Shown here: one piece after another, positions 55,799-64,000 of the stretch
How the letters are laid out: the number at the start of each line of letters is the position of its first letter
Position numbering within the stretch: the first letter of the stretch is position 1
Origin: Mixta hanseatica
GTDB taxonomy: Bacteria > Pseudomonadota > Gammaproteobacteria > Enterobacterales > Enterobacteriaceae
Assembly (NCBI RefSeq): GCF_023517775.1
Contig: NZ_CP082904.1
Location: 3,968,001 to 4,032,000 of the forward strand
Direction: 5' to 3'
DNA: 64,000 nt
Made by a program: the position numbers and the translations under genes
Notes under the pieces: generated by a model
What the model was told of the DNA's origin: nothing
The model's input: the letters and a program-made list of their open reading frames with translations, nothing else
Databases searched by the model: none

Positions 55799-56422
55799 AT
55801 GACTATCGAATGGTGGATGACGTATCTGTTAACCACAATAATTCTTAGCCTGTCGCCCGGTTCGGGGGCGATAAATACCATGAGTACCAGTATTGGCCAC
55901 GGCTATCGCGGCGCCGCGGCGTCGATTGCCGGTCTTCAGGTAGGGCTGGGCGCGCATATACTGTTGGTAGGCATTGGGCTGGGGGCGTTGTTTTCCCGCT
56001 CGCTATTGGCCTTTGAGGTTTTAAAGTGGGCGGGCGCAGGTTATTTGGTTTGGTTGGGCATTCAGCAGTGGCGCGCGGCCGGCGCGATCAACCTGGATGC
56101 GGTGGCGAGCGTTATGCCGCGCCGCCGTCTGTTTCAGCGCGCGGTGCTGGTGAATCTGACCAATCCCAAGAGTATTGTTTTTCTCGCCGCGCTGTTTCCG
56201 CAGTTTATTATTCCGCATCATCCCCAGGCGATGCAGTATCTGGTGTTAGGCGTGACTACCATCGTGGTGGATGTGGTGGTGATGATCGGTTACGCCGCAT
56301 TGGCGCGACGCATTGGCGTCTGGATTAAAGGACCGCATCAGATGAAGCTGTTGAACCGGGTGTTTGGCGGACTGTTTATGGCCGTGGGTGCGCTGTTGGC
56401 TTCCGCCCGGCGTATGGCTTAA
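55799..56422 (+). CDS. rhtB: Homoserine/homoserine lactone efflux protein RhtB
   Basis: A 207-residue LysE/RhtB-family exporter with about six helices, beginning [20 protein letters not shown]. It shows the family [11 protein letters not shown] and [18 protein letters not shown] motifs. It exports homoserine and its lactone, conferring tolerance. In E. coli rhtB and rhtC also lie in this neighbourhood. Confidence 0.96.
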   Translation: MTIEWWMTYLLTTIILSLSPGSGAINTMSTSIGHGYRGAAASIAGLQVGLGAHILLVGIGLGALFSRSLLAFEVLKWAGAGYLVWLGIQQWRAAGAINLDAVASVMPRRRLFQRAVLVNLTNPKSIVFLAALFPQFIIPHHPQAMQYLVLGVTTIVVDVVVMIGYAALARRIGVWIKGPHQMKLLNRVFGGLFMAVGALLASARRMA

Positions 56423-56688
56423 AGTGGCTGAGTTTGGTGTTCTGGTTCCGGTCAGCGGGGGCAGGCAGCTACGTAAAGACGCCGTGAATCCATCCCTGGA
56501 GGCTCCGCCGCGTCATCTATGACGCGGAGGCTTTACTCCGTAGACTGCCCCCGCTTCCCTGCGATTAGAGGCCGTCGGTGTCGCAGCCAGTTGCTGGACG
56601 GCCAGCACGCAGCGATCCGAGCGTACCGTCAGTACGTGAGGAAGCGAGTACTGCCCGGACGGCAAATCGCCAGTAAGCCAGGCCGCCC
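56423..56688. other. rhtB-rhtC convergent spacer built of two palindromic repeats
   Basis: The 266-bp gap contains no gene. It is largely made of a 102-bp inverted repeat (56454-56555) and, immediately after, a copy of the shorter palindromic family (about 56580-56690). Confidence 0.75.
56454..56555. repeat. 102-bp imperfect palindrome
   Basis: The terminal inverted repeats AGCGGGGGCAG (56454-56464) and CTGCCCCCGCT (56545-56555) are perfect. The centre is CGCGTCAT-CT-ATGACGCG (56509-56526). Intermediate segments CTACGTAAAG and CTTTACTCCGTAG also pair loosely. It could fold into a long hairpin. It resembles dispersed intergenic palindromes seen in enterobacterial genomes. Confidence 0.75.
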
Positions 56689-56690
56689 TC
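56580..56690. repeat. Short palindromic element, copy 4 (rhtB-rhtC)
   Basis: The core GTAC-CGTCA-GTAC (56623-56635) is followed by GTGAGGAAGCGAGTACTGCC, the same TGAG...GCGAG layout as copies 1-3 but in the opposite orientation. Confidence 0.5.
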
Positions 56691-57318
56691 AGCGGGAGAG
56701 GATCAGATGGATGCCGAACCCGGCGAATAATACCCCTGCCATTCCGTCGATCCATTTCGCCATGCGCTGATACTGGCGGCGCATCCAGGGCATAGCGAAC
56801 ACCGCGGCCACCAGCGTAAACCAGGCGAAGGTTTCGCTGATAATCAGAACAAACAGGCCCCAACGCGCGCCCGCAGAGACGTCATCGCCCACAAACAGGG
56901 AAAAGACGCTGCCGAAATAGATTACCGCTTTAGGATTAGAGAGGTTGGTCAGAAAACCTTTCAGGAAACTGTGGCCTTTTTTAGCCAACTCAACCTGCAC
57001 TTCCGCACTTTCCGCCGCCGGCTGCAGATGCTGACGACGCGCCGAGCGCATCAGTTGCCAACCCAGCCAGGTCAAATAGAGTCCGCCGCACACCATAATC
57101 ACTTCATGCAGCCAGGCCATTTTTTGCAGGATAAGATGTAATCCCATTAAGGCGACGCCAGCCCAGACAACAATGCCCAACGAGATGCCCAGCACGCCCA
57201 TCATCGCCTCTTTACGGGAGCGACTGGCAGCGGTTTGCGAAACAAAAAAGAAGTCTGGTCCGGGGCTCATCAGTGCGACTAAATGCACTGCGGCGACGGT
57301 AAGAAAAAGCGCGAGCAT
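56689..57318 (-). CDS. rhtC: Threonine efflux protein RhtC
   Basis: A 209-residue LysE/RhtB-family exporter beginning MLALFLTVAAVHLVALMSPG, with PDFFFVSQTAASRSRKEAMM and NLSNPKAVIYFGSVFSLFVG. It is a paralogue of RhtB and exports threonine. It lies downstream of recQ on the same strand; a stem GGGATGGCC/GGCTATCCC (57347-57368) lies between recQ and rhtC. Confidence 0.96.
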   Translation of the reverse strand: MLALFLTVAAVHLVALMSPGPDFFFVSQTAASRSRKEAMMGVLGISLGIVVWAGVALMGLHLILQKMAWLHEVIMVCGGLYLTWLGWQLMRSARRQHLQPAAESAEVQVELAKKGHSFLKGFLTNLSNPKAVIYFGSVFSLFVGDDVSAGARWGLFVLIISETFAWFTLVAAVFAMPWMRRQYQRMAKWIDGMAGVLFAGFGIHLILSR

Positions 57319-57443
57319 AACAGTTTCCTTGCCGATAAATGAAACGGGATGGCCGTCTGGCTATCCCGAGGTGCCTGTAATTATTACGCCAAAGGCTTTT
57401 CTGTTCATCTGTTATCTGCGTACGGACGATTTTTGCGGCGGGT

Positions 57444-59270
57444 TTACTCTTCGCCATCCACATGTTCGCGGATCATTACCAGGAAGGGTTTACCAAAACG
57501 CTCCAGCTTACGGTGGCCGACACCATTGACGCTGAGCATTTCCGAAGCGGTAATCGGCATCTGTTCCGCCATCTCAATCAGCGTCGCGTCGTTAAACACC
57601 ACGTAAGGCGGAATATTCTCTTCATCGGCAATCGCTTTACGCAGCTTGCGCAGTTTGGCAAACAGCTTGCGATCGTAGTTGCCGCCGTAGCTTTTCTGGT
57701 TGTTGTATTTCGGCTTAACGGTAACCAGACGCGGCACCGCCAGCATTAGCGGCGCTTCGCCGCGTAAAATTGGTCTTGCCGCCTCGGTAAGCTGCAACGC
57801 CGAATGCAGAGTGATGTTCTGCGCCACCAGACCCAGATGAATCAGTTGACGCAGTACGCTGACCCAATGCTCGTGGCTTTGCTCGCGGCCGATGCCATAC
57901 ACCGGCAGCTTATCGTGCCCCTGATCGCGAATACGCTGGTTGCTGGCGCCGCGCAAGACTTCCACCACGTAGCCCATACCAAAGCGCTGACCCACGCGGT
58001 AAATGGTAGAGAGCGCTTTTTGCGCTTCCACCAGGCCATCGTAGCGCCGTGGCGGATCAAGACAAATATCGCAGTTTCCGCACGACTGCTGGCGGCCTTC
58101 GCCAAAATAATTCAGCAGCACCAGGCGGCGGCAAGTTTGCGCCTCGGCGAATGCGCCCATCGCATTGAGCTTATGACGCTCAATATCCTGTAATGGGCCC
58201 GGCGCTTTTTCTTCCAGGCAGCGACGCAGCCAGGCCATATCCGCCGGATCGTACAGCAGCATCGCTTCGGCCGGCAGGCCGTCACGTCCGGCGCGTCCGG
58301 TTTCCTGATAGTAGGATTCTATATTGCGCGGGATATCGAAATGCACCACAAAGCGCACGTTGGGCTTGTTGATGCCCATGCCGAAGGCGACGGTCGCCAC
58401 GACGATTTGTAAATCGTCGCGCTGGAAAGCCTCCTGCACCTGGGCGCGATGGGCGTTATCCATTCCAGCATGGTAGGCCCCAACGCTCAGGCCGCGGCTT
58501 TGCAGACGGGCGGCGGTGTCTTCCACCTTGGCCCGGCTGTTGCAATAAATGATGCCGCTTTTGCCGCGCTGATCCTGTACGTAACGCAGCAGCTGCTCGG
58601 TGGGCTTAAACTTCTCCACCAGCATGTAACGAATATTAGGCCGGTCGAAGCTGCTGATTTGAATCAGCGGATCGTCCAGCTGTAGCAGCCGGACAATATC
58701 ATTACGGGTGGTTTCGTCTGCGGTTGCCGTCAAGGCCATAACCGGTAGCGCCGGGAAACGCTGACGCAGCTGGCCCAACGCGCCATATTCAGGGCGGAAG
58801 TCATGGCCCCACTGGGAAATACAGTGCGCTTCATCCACCGCCAGCATCGCCGGATTCCAGTACGTCAGGCTATCAAGGAAGTTATCCATCATCAGGCGTT
58901 CCGGCGCGATATACAGCAGGCGCACCTCGCCGCTGCGGCATCCCGCCATTACCTTCTGCTGCTCTTCTCGCGTTTGCGACGAGTTAAGGCACGCCGCCGC
59001 CACGCCGTTCGCCAGCAACTGATCGACCTGATCTTTCATCAGCGAGATAAGCGGTGAGACAACCAACGTCAGGCCGTCACGCAGCAAGGCCGGAATTTGA
59101 TAACAGAGCGATTTCCCGCCGCCGGTGGGCATCACCACCAGACAATCCCGGCCGCTCAGCGACGCCTGAATGATGGTTTGCTGCCCGGGGCGAAACTGCT
59201 GATAGCCGAAGGTATCGCGTAATACCTGCTCAGCCAGCGCTTCATGATTGATTACTGCCGCCGTAGACAC
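57444..59270 (-). CDS. recQ: ATP-dependent DNA helicase RecQ
   Basis: A ~608-residue superfamily 2 helicase. It has QFRPGQ (motif 0), Walker [27 protein letters not shown], motif [12 protein letters not shown], the RQC zinc domain (CRR...CGNCDICLD) and a C-terminal HRDC domain (about 530-608). Two GTG starts are possible, at 59288 and 59270; I chose 59270 because GGGGAAG precedes it and the length matches E. coli. It follows pldA on the same strand. Confidence 0.95.
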   Translation of the reverse strand: MSTAAVINHEALAEQVLRDTFGYQQFRPGQQTIIQASLSGRDCLVVMPTGGGKSLCYQIPALLRDGLTLVVSPLISLMKDQVDQLLANGVAAACLNSSQTREEQQKVMAGCRSGEVRLLYIAPERLMMDNFLDSLTYWNPAMLAVDEAHCISQWGHDFRPEYGALGQLRQRFPALPVMALTATADETTRNDIVRLLQLDDPLIQISSFDRPNIRYMLVEKFKPTEQLLRYVQDQRGKSGIIYCNSRAKVEDTAARLQSRGLSVGAYHAGMDNAHRAQVQEAFQRDDLQIVVATVAFGMGINKPNVRFVVHFDIPRNIESYYQETGRAGRDGLPAEAMLLYDPADMAWLRRCLEEKAPGPLQDIERHKLNAMGAFAEAQTCRRLVLLNYFGEGRQQSCGNCDICLDPPRRYDGLVEAQKALSTIYRVGQRFGMGYVVEVLRGASNQRIRDQGHDKLPVYGIGREQSHEHWVSVLRQLIHLGLVAQNITLHSALQLTEAARPILRGEAPLMLAVPRLVTVKPKYNNQKSYGGNYDRKLFAKLRKLRKAIADEENIPPYVVFNDATLIEMAEQMPITASEMLSVNGVGHRKLERFGKPFLVMIREHVDGEE

Positions 59271-59307
59271 GTCTTCCCCGTATTGCACTACATAATGATG
59301 ACTTGAC

Positions 59308-59323
59308 GGGCGGCATGCCGCCC
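59308..59323. other. Stem-loop between pldA and recQ
   Basis: GGGCGGCATGCCGCCC is a perfect 16-bp palindrome in the 97-bp pldA-recQ gap. No T-run follows, so it may be an mRNA processing or stability element rather than a terminator. Confidence 0.45.
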
Positions 59324-59367
59324 GAAGAGAGAATAGCTATGTGACAGGCCCGTCGGGCAGGCCTAGA

Positions 59368-60246
59368 TCAGAACAGATCGTTTAAGGTTACGCCCACGCC
59401 CACGCGAGTCTGGCGGTGATTATAATCGATTAACGATTCGCCGTAGCCACTAAATACCTGGGTATAAAAACGCACATGCTCGCTAATCGGATAGCTCCAG
59501 CCCAGCTCCGCGCCGCCGTAACCGGTATTCCAGTTATAGTTGCCCTGAATACTGAAAATGCTGTCGCCCATCTGGTACCCCAATTTGGCGCGATAGTAAC
59601 CCATGTATTTAGCAATGTCAGGGTTATCGTCGCTGCTGGTGCCTTCCGGCAGACGATACCAGGGCTTAATTTCCGCCAGGAAATTGCCGTTCTGCGCCAT
59701 CAGACGCGCATAAACCCGGTTCCAGCTACGGGAAGTGGGATCGGAACGCCCGTTCGACTGGTGGTTAAAGCCCAGTTCCACATCACGCAGCGTCCAGCCG
59801 GCAAAGGAGTAATCGGTCGCCCATCCGAGAAAAATTTGTGGTTCGTAGTTGGTTTCACGGAAAGGTGAAGATTCGCCACGATTGGAAAGCTGCCAAAAGG
59901 AGCGTTGAGTGTAAGACGCCGCCAGCACCGAATTGTCGCCCAGAATACCGCGCCATAAAGGAAACGCCAGGCTAATCTGGAATTCTACCTCATCCTTTTT
60001 CGCATTGTCAGCCCAGTCATAAGATTGAATCGCCTCTTTATTGAGGTCGCTGGTCCATGTATAGAGCAGATAGTTGCGTTCATAAGGATAAAGCACAAAA
60101 GGATTATCATGCTTTTCCAGCAGGTTAGCGATGATACTGCCGCGTACCGCTGGGGCATCATGTACTTCCTTGACGGTGGCTTCTTTAGCCTGCGCCAATG
60201 CGGGCAGTACTAAAGCCGCCGCAACTAATCCTCTTAGCATCCGCAT
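59368..60246 (-). CDS. pldA: Outer membrane phospholipase A
   Basis: A 292-residue outer-membrane beta-barrel enzyme with signal peptide MRMLRGLVAAALVLPALAQA. The catalytic region GFNHQSNGRSDPTSRSWNR contains the His-Ser-Asn set. It ends in Phe (GVTLNDLF), the typical barrel terminus. It hydrolyses phospholipids that reach the outer leaflet. The start was chosen behind GGAGAA; ten further upstream residues in frame are unlike the family. Confidence 0.97.
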   Translation of the reverse strand: MRMLRGLVAAALVLPALAQAKEATVKEVHDAPAVRGSIIANLLEKHDNPFVLYPYERNYLLYTWTSDLNKEAIQSYDWADNAKKDEVEFQISLAFPLWRGILGDNSVLAASYTQRSFWQLSNRGESSPFRETNYEPQIFLGWATDYSFAGWTLRDVELGFNHQSNGRSDPTSRSWNRVYARLMAQNGNFLAEIKPWYRLPEGTSSDDNPDIAKYMGYYRAKLGYQMGDSIFSIQGNYNWNTGYGGAELGWSYPISEHVRFYTQVFSGYGESLIDYNHRQTRVGVGVTLNDLF

Positions 60247-60321
60247 AGTGTTCTCCGGTGAAGCGCTGTGTGCCATTCATAAGGTTATTATGTAAAAAAG
60301 CAGGCCATTCTACACACAATT

Positions 60322-60355
60322 CCACTCTGAAATCAGCGCTGATTTCTGAAAGTGG
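60322..60355. promoter_or_regulatory. Palindrome in the pldA-yigI divergent promoter region
   Basis: AAATCAGCGCTGATTT (60330-60345) is a perfect 16-bp palindrome. It is flanked by CCACT (60322-60326) and AGTGG (60351-60355), which extend the dyad with small offsets. The shape suggests an operator for a dimeric regulator. I do not recognise the regulator. Confidence 0.45.
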
Positions 60356-60436
60356 AAAGCACATTCCTGACTGCATACAATACACAATTTGTTAACATAA
60401 GCGCATATTAAGATCGGGCTTCAGGAAAATCCTTTT

Positions 60437-60907
60437 ATGTCAGAGACTCAGTTGAATACGGTGGCGGCGCGTCAGCTTATTGGCGAGATTTTTGTTTATC
60501 ATATGCCCTTTAATCAGGCGCTGGGCCTGGAGCTAAAACGCCTTGATTGTGATTACGCTGAGCTGAGCGTTGCCAATAAAACGATGCTGGTTGGCAACGC
60601 GGCTCAGCAAATTTTGCACGGCGGCGTGATCGCCTCGGTGTTGGATGTGGCGGCCGGTCTGGTGTGCGTTACCAGTTCACTGACGCGGCAGGAGCATATT
60701 AGCGAGCAGGAATTACGCCAGCGCCTGGCGCGTATGGGCACCATCGATCTACGCGTGGATTATCTACGACCCGGACGCGGCGAGCATTTTATTGCCGCCA
60801 GTAGCCTGCTGCGCGCCGGCAATAAAATATCCGTGGCGCGCGTAGAAATGCATAACGATGCGGGCGTACATATCGCCAGCGCTACCGCAACCTATCTGGT
60901 CGGCTAA
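60437..60907 (+). CDS. yigI: Acyl-CoA thioesterase YigI (hotdog fold)
   Basis: A 156-residue hotdog-fold protein with [19 protein letters not shown] (catalytic Asp region, about 63-82) and [17 protein letters not shown] (about 110-126), typical of PaaI/YigI-type acyl-CoA thioesterases. The E. coli orthologue has been described as a medium/long-chain thioesterase. It lies between pldA and rarD, as in E. coli. Confidence 0.92.
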   Translation: MSETQLNTVAARQLIGEIFVYHMPFNQALGLELKRLDCDYAELSVANKTMLVGNAAQQILHGGVIASVLDVAAGLVCVTSSLTRQEHISEQELRQRLARMGTIDLRVDYLRPGRGEHFIAASSLLRAGNKISVARVEMHNDAGVHIASATATYLVG

Positions 60908-60965
60908 ATTTAACCGCTGCGTCAGTTTTTATTTTACACTGACGCCTTTACCCCCGAGAACCGTG

Positions 60966-61865
60966 ATGGATACACAACAAACGCGCCAGGGCATTCTCTG
61001 CGCGCTGTGCGCTTATTTTATCTGGGGCGTAGCGCCCGCCTATTTCAAACTGCTTCAACAAGTTGCCCCTGGCGAGATTATGACGCATCGCGTGATCTGG
61101 TCGGCCCTGTTTATGCTGGGGCTTATTTCGCTTACCCGCAGCTGGCGGCGCGTAAAAACGGTGATTCGGCAGCCTAAAAAGGTGCTGCTGCTGGCGGTCT
61201 CCGCCACTCTGGTCGGCGGCAACTGGCTGCTTTTTATCTGGGCGGTGAATAATCATCACATGCTGGAAGCCAGCCTGGGATATTTCATTAATCCCCTGCT
61301 TAACGTGGTGATTGGCATGCTGTTTCTTGGCGAACGCTTTCGGCGTATGCAGTGGATCGCGGTCGCGCTGGCGACCTGCGGCGTGCTGGTGCAGCTGTGG
61401 AAGTTTGGCTCGCTGCCGATCATCGCACTGGGGCTGGCGTTGAGCTTTTCGCTGTACGGTCTGGTACGCAAGAAGATTGCGGTGGATGCCCAGAGCGGCA
61501 TGCTGATTGAAACGTTGTGGCTGTTTCCGCTGGCGGCGATTTATCTGTTTGGCATTGCCGACAGCGCCACCAGCCATCTTGGCAATAATAGCGCCTCGCT
61601 AAACCTGCTGCTGATTGCCGCCGGGGTAGTGACCACCATTCCACTGATGTTGTTTACCGCCGCCGCCACGCGCCTGCGCCTCTCAACGCTGGGCTTTTTC
61701 CAGTATCTGGGCCCGACGCTGATGTTCCTGCTGGCGGTGCTGTTTTATGGCGAAATCATGACGCCAGATAAAGCAGTGACCTTTGGCTTTATCTGGCTGG
61801 CGTTAGCGCTGTTTATTATCGATGCGCTCTATACGCTGCGCCGATCAGGCGCGCGCAAAGCGTGA
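60966..61865 (+). CDS. rarD: RarD family EamA-type permease
   Basis: A 299-residue membrane protein with about ten helices, beginning MDTQQTRQGILCALCAYFIW. It shows LEASLGYFINPLLNVVIGML and FQYLGPTLMFLLAVLFYGE, diagnostic for RarD. The first name came from a chloramphenicol phenotype; the transported substrate is unknown. The internal ATG was chosen because the longer frame overlaps yigI. Its 3' end overlaps the convergent AbrB-family gene by 21 bp. Confidence 0.94.
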   Translation: MDTQQTRQGILCALCAYFIWGVAPAYFKLLQQVAPGEIMTHRVIWSALFMLGLISLTRSWRRVKTVIRQPKKVLLLAVSATLVGGNWLLFIWAVNNHHMLEASLGYFINPLLNVVIGMLFLGERFRRMQWIAVALATCGVLVQLWKFGSLPIIALGLALSFSLYGLVRKKIAVDAQSGMLIETLWLFPLAAIYLFGIADSATSHLGNNSASLNLLLIAAGVVTTIPLMLFTAAATRLRLSTLGFFQYLGPTLMFLLAVLFYGEIMTPDKAVTFGFIWLALALFIIDALYTLRRSGARKA

Positions 61866-62891
61866 AATAAAGCGCGCCAGCGCGGGACCGGTAAGCAGGA
61901 TGGTAAACAGCCTGAGAGTTTGCAGCGCCATCACAAAAGCGATATCGACGCGGCTTCCCGCCGCGATAATCGCCACGGTATCCAGCCCGCCAGGGCTGGT
62001 TGCCAGATAAGCGGTCAGCAGATCGACATCCAGCAATTTTGTCAGCATCCAGGCCATCGCGCCGCATAACAGCATCAGACCAATAATCGAGGCGAGCATC
62101 TGCGGTAACGTGCGCAGCGCCAGTCGAAAGATCGGCCGCGTAAAGCGTAACCCAACCGTCCAGCCGATTAAGGCGTAGGCGGTTGCCAACAGCCACTCCG
62201 GCACCTGTAGCTCTACCGTTCCGCTGCTTTGCAAAGCCGCGCCCGCCAGCGCCGGCAGCAGCAGCGCGCCGGAAGGAATACGAAAGCGCTGTCCGAGGAA
62301 AGCGCCCAGCAGCATAATGCCGATGGTCATGACAAAACGCATATCCAGCGGCGGAAACCAGACTTGCGGCGCGGCGTGCTGCGCCTCATCGCCAAGGCCG
62401 ATACGCGCCACTACTGCCGCGGCGGTGGCGACAAACAGCACGCGCAGATACTGCATAAATGCCACCAGCCGCGCATCGGCGCCGTAGTCGGCGGCCATCG
62501 CCACCATTGCCGACGCCCCACCAGGTGACGATCCCCAGGCTCCGGTCGGGCCCGGCAACTCGCTGTAGCGGGCCAGTAAAAAGCCGAATAGCCCGCTGGC
62601 CGCCAGCGTCAGCAGCAGTACCGCCAGCACGATCGGCCAGTCGGCAATCAACGGATCGATAACCGAGGGCGACAGGCTTTGCGCGATCATGCAGCCCAGC
62701 ACCGCCTGGCAGAGAATAAACAACCGTTTATCAATACGCAGCGTTGCGCCCAATAGCCCCATCACCACGCCAACGATCATTGGCCCCAGCAACAGCGCAG
62801 CCGGCACATGAAAATATTGCAGTATAAAACCCAGCAGCAGCGAAACGCCGATAAGCGTTATCCACTGCTGAAGACGTGAGAGTTTTTCCAT
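61845..62891 (-). CDS. AbrB-family membrane protein
   Basis: A 348-residue protein with ten or more hydrophobic helices and two similar halves. Each half contains the family pattern seen as ELPGPTGAWGSSPGGASAMV and TAYLATSPGGLDTVAIIAA (E. coli AbrB/YbgN, 'AidB regulator' family). Its function is unclear; transport is presumed. E. coli has the yigF-yigG genes in this position, so this gene is a lineage-specific difference. It is convergent with rarD (21-bp overlap). Confidence 0.85.
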   Translation of the reverse strand: MEKLSRLQQWITLIGVSLLLGFILQYFHVPAALLLGPMIVGVVMGLLGATLRIDKRLFILCQAVLGCMIAQSLSPSVIDPLIADWPIVLAVLLLTLAASGLFGFLLARYSELPGPTGAWGSSPGGASAMVAMAADYGADARLVAFMQYLRVLFVATAAAVVARIGLGDEAQHAAPQVWFPPLDMRFVMTIGIMLLGAFLGQRFRIPSGALLLPALAGAALQSSGTVELQVPEWLLATAYALIGWTVGLRFTRPIFRLALRTLPQMLASIIGLMLLCGAMAWMLTKLLDVDLLTAYLATSPGGLDTVAIIAAGSRVDIAFVMALQTLRLFTILLTGPALARFISRFARA

Positions 62892-62961
62892 AGAAGGAAG
62901 CGACCACAGAGGCTTGAAAAGCTTAAGGTTACGTCCAACCCGTCGGGAATACCAGCGGCAA

Positions 62962-62986
62962 CCGGCCGGAAAAGCTTTCCGGCCCG
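62962..62986 (-). terminator. Stem-loop after corA
   Basis: GGCCGGAAA (62964-62972) pairs with TTTCCGGCC (62976-62984) around AGC. It lies 7 bp beyond the corA stop codon. The stem is strong but there is no long T-run, so it may be a weak or Rho-assisted terminator. Confidence 0.5.
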
Positions 62987-62992
62987 GTAGCG

Positions 62993-63946
62993 TTACAGCC
63001 AGTTTTTACGCTTGAAGTAGAGATAGGGCGCCAGTCCGGCGAGGATCATCAGGCCGATAGCGCCAGGATAGCCAAAGCTCCATTTCAGCTCCGGCATAAA
63101 CTCAAAGTTCATGCCATAGCTTGAGGCCACCAGCGTCGGCGGCAGGAAGACGACTGAGACTACTGAGAAGATTTTAATAATGCGGTTCTGCTCGATATTG
63201 ATAAAGCCCATCGCCGCCTGCATCAGGAAGTTAACCTTCTGGAACAGGGATTCGTTATGCGGCAACAGCGATTCAATATCGCGCAGGATTTCCCGCGCCT
63301 GCTCCAGCTGGTTATTCGGCAGACGCGCCTTGCGTACCAGGAAATTCAGCGCGCGCTGGGTATCCATCAAACAAAGACGTACTTTCCAGCCAATATCTTC
63401 CAGCTCCGCCAGCGTTGACAGCGCCTGATCGAACTCGTCGCCCTGCTGCCCTTCCATAATCACCCGGCTTAGCTTTTCCAGATCGCTGTAGATATTTTCA
63501 ATCTCATCCGCCAGCTGTTCAATTTTGGTTTCAAACAGGTCCAGCAGCAATTCATAGGCGTTGCCGTCAATCAGCGTCTGGCTGCGGGCGCGCATACGAT
63601 AGAGACGAAACGCCGGCAGCTCACGCTCACGCAGCGTATAAAGGCGGCCTTCGCGGATGGTAAAGGCGACGGTGGCATTGCCCGCGTGATCTTTGGCATC
63701 TTCATAGAAAAAGAAAGAGTGAATATGTAGGCCGTCTTCGTCTTCAAAAAAGCGCGCGGAGGCTTCGATATCTTCCAGTTCAGGACGGGTCGCCAGGCTC
63801 TGGCCCAGTTCATTTTGCACGCGCTCGCGTTCTGCTTCTTCAGGCTCGATCAAATCGACCCAAACCGAAGAAACCAGATCTTCCGGCGTATCTTCCAGCT
63901 CCAGGCGTGTCAGGCGGCTGTGATCCAGTTTAAAAGCGCTCAGCAT
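62993..63946 (-). CDS. corA: Magnesium/cobalt transporter CorA
   Basis: A 317-residue protein (E. coli 316). It has a large N-terminal cytoplasmic domain and two C-terminal membrane helices (about 255-280 and 292-312), with the signature [13 protein letters not shown] in the periplasmic loop. It ends with the basic [10 protein letters not shown] tail. It is the main Mg2+ uptake channel, working as a pentamer. The upstream 54 bp to the window edge holds the start of its promoter region. Confidence 0.97.
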   Translation of the reverse strand: MLSAFKLDHSRLTRLELEDTPEDLVSSVWVDLIEPEEAERERVQNELGQSLATRPELEDIEASARFFEDEDGLHIHSFFFYEDAKDHAGNATVAFTIREGRLYTLRERELPAFRLYRMRARSQTLIDGNAYELLLDLFETKIEQLADEIENIYSDLEKLSRVIMEGQQGDEFDQALSTLAELEDIGWKVRLCLMDTQRALNFLVRKARLPNNQLEQAREILRDIESLLPHNESLFQKVNFLMQAAMGFINIEQNRIIKIFSVVSVVFLPPTLVASSYGMNFEFMPELKWSFGYPGAIGLMILAGLAPYLYFKRKNWL

Positions 63947-64000
63947 AGCAGTACTCCCAATGGGTCATTCAAATGGGACAATACGCCAGAACACAGAAAC

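Overview
This 64 kb window is chromosomal DNA from a member of the Enterobacterales. Gene order, protein lengths and recognisable operators follow Escherichia coli closely in most blocks. Details such as glpTQ beside yigL, an AbrB-type membrane protein beside rarD and the dispersed palindromes in spacers point to a non-Escherichia genus. Erwiniaceae (Pantoea, Mixta or Erwinia) is my best guess; that family placement is inference.

Layout. (1) 1-2058: end of a metabolite:H+ symporter gene, an orphan periplasmic binding protein and a convergent LysR regulator. (2) 2204-16613: the transcription and translation block on the minus strand, read from right to left: tRNA-Thr(TGT), tRNA-Tyr, tRNA-Gly, tRNA-Thr(GGT), tuf, secE, nusG, rplK, rplA, rplJ, rplL, rpoB, rpoC, ending at a strong terminator. 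(3) 16571-20451: coaA, birA and murB, with an intriguing coaA upstream region. (4) 20487-26222: one complete rRNA operon on the minus strand (16S, tRNA-Glu, 23S, 5S) with P1/P2 promoters, boxA sites and terminator. (5) 26223-33746: hemG, trkH, yigZ, pepQ (minus) divergent from fadBA (plus) across a perfect FadR operator. (6) 33825-44180: fre, ubiD, rfaH, tatD, tatCBA, ubiB, ubiJ, ubiE and rmuC. (7) 44355-49706: udp, a dienelactone hydrolase gene, metE and metR. (8) 49888-50136: a small orphan gene with a class II microcin-type double-glycine leader. (9) 50180-63946: yigM, glpTQ, yigL, pldB, rhtB, rhtC, recQ, pldA, yigI, rarD, an AbrB-family gene and corA.

The genes fall into housekeeping groups: RNA polymerase, ribosomal stalk, elongation and Sec export; Tat export with ubiquinone synthesis; fatty-acid beta-oxidation; methionine synthesis; nucleoside and glycerophosphodiester salvage; phospholipid turnover; and amino-acid efflux.

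Most noteworthy are the orphan microcin-like precursor; a family of short palindromic elements in three rRNA/tRNA spacers and between rhtB and rhtC, one of which interrupts a duplicated tRNA-Tyr 3' remnant; an rRNA operon whose flanks correspond to two different E. coli rRNA loci; and a coaA upstream region with a consensus CRP site, a possible small RNA and a cysteine-rich leader ORF overlapping the coaA start.
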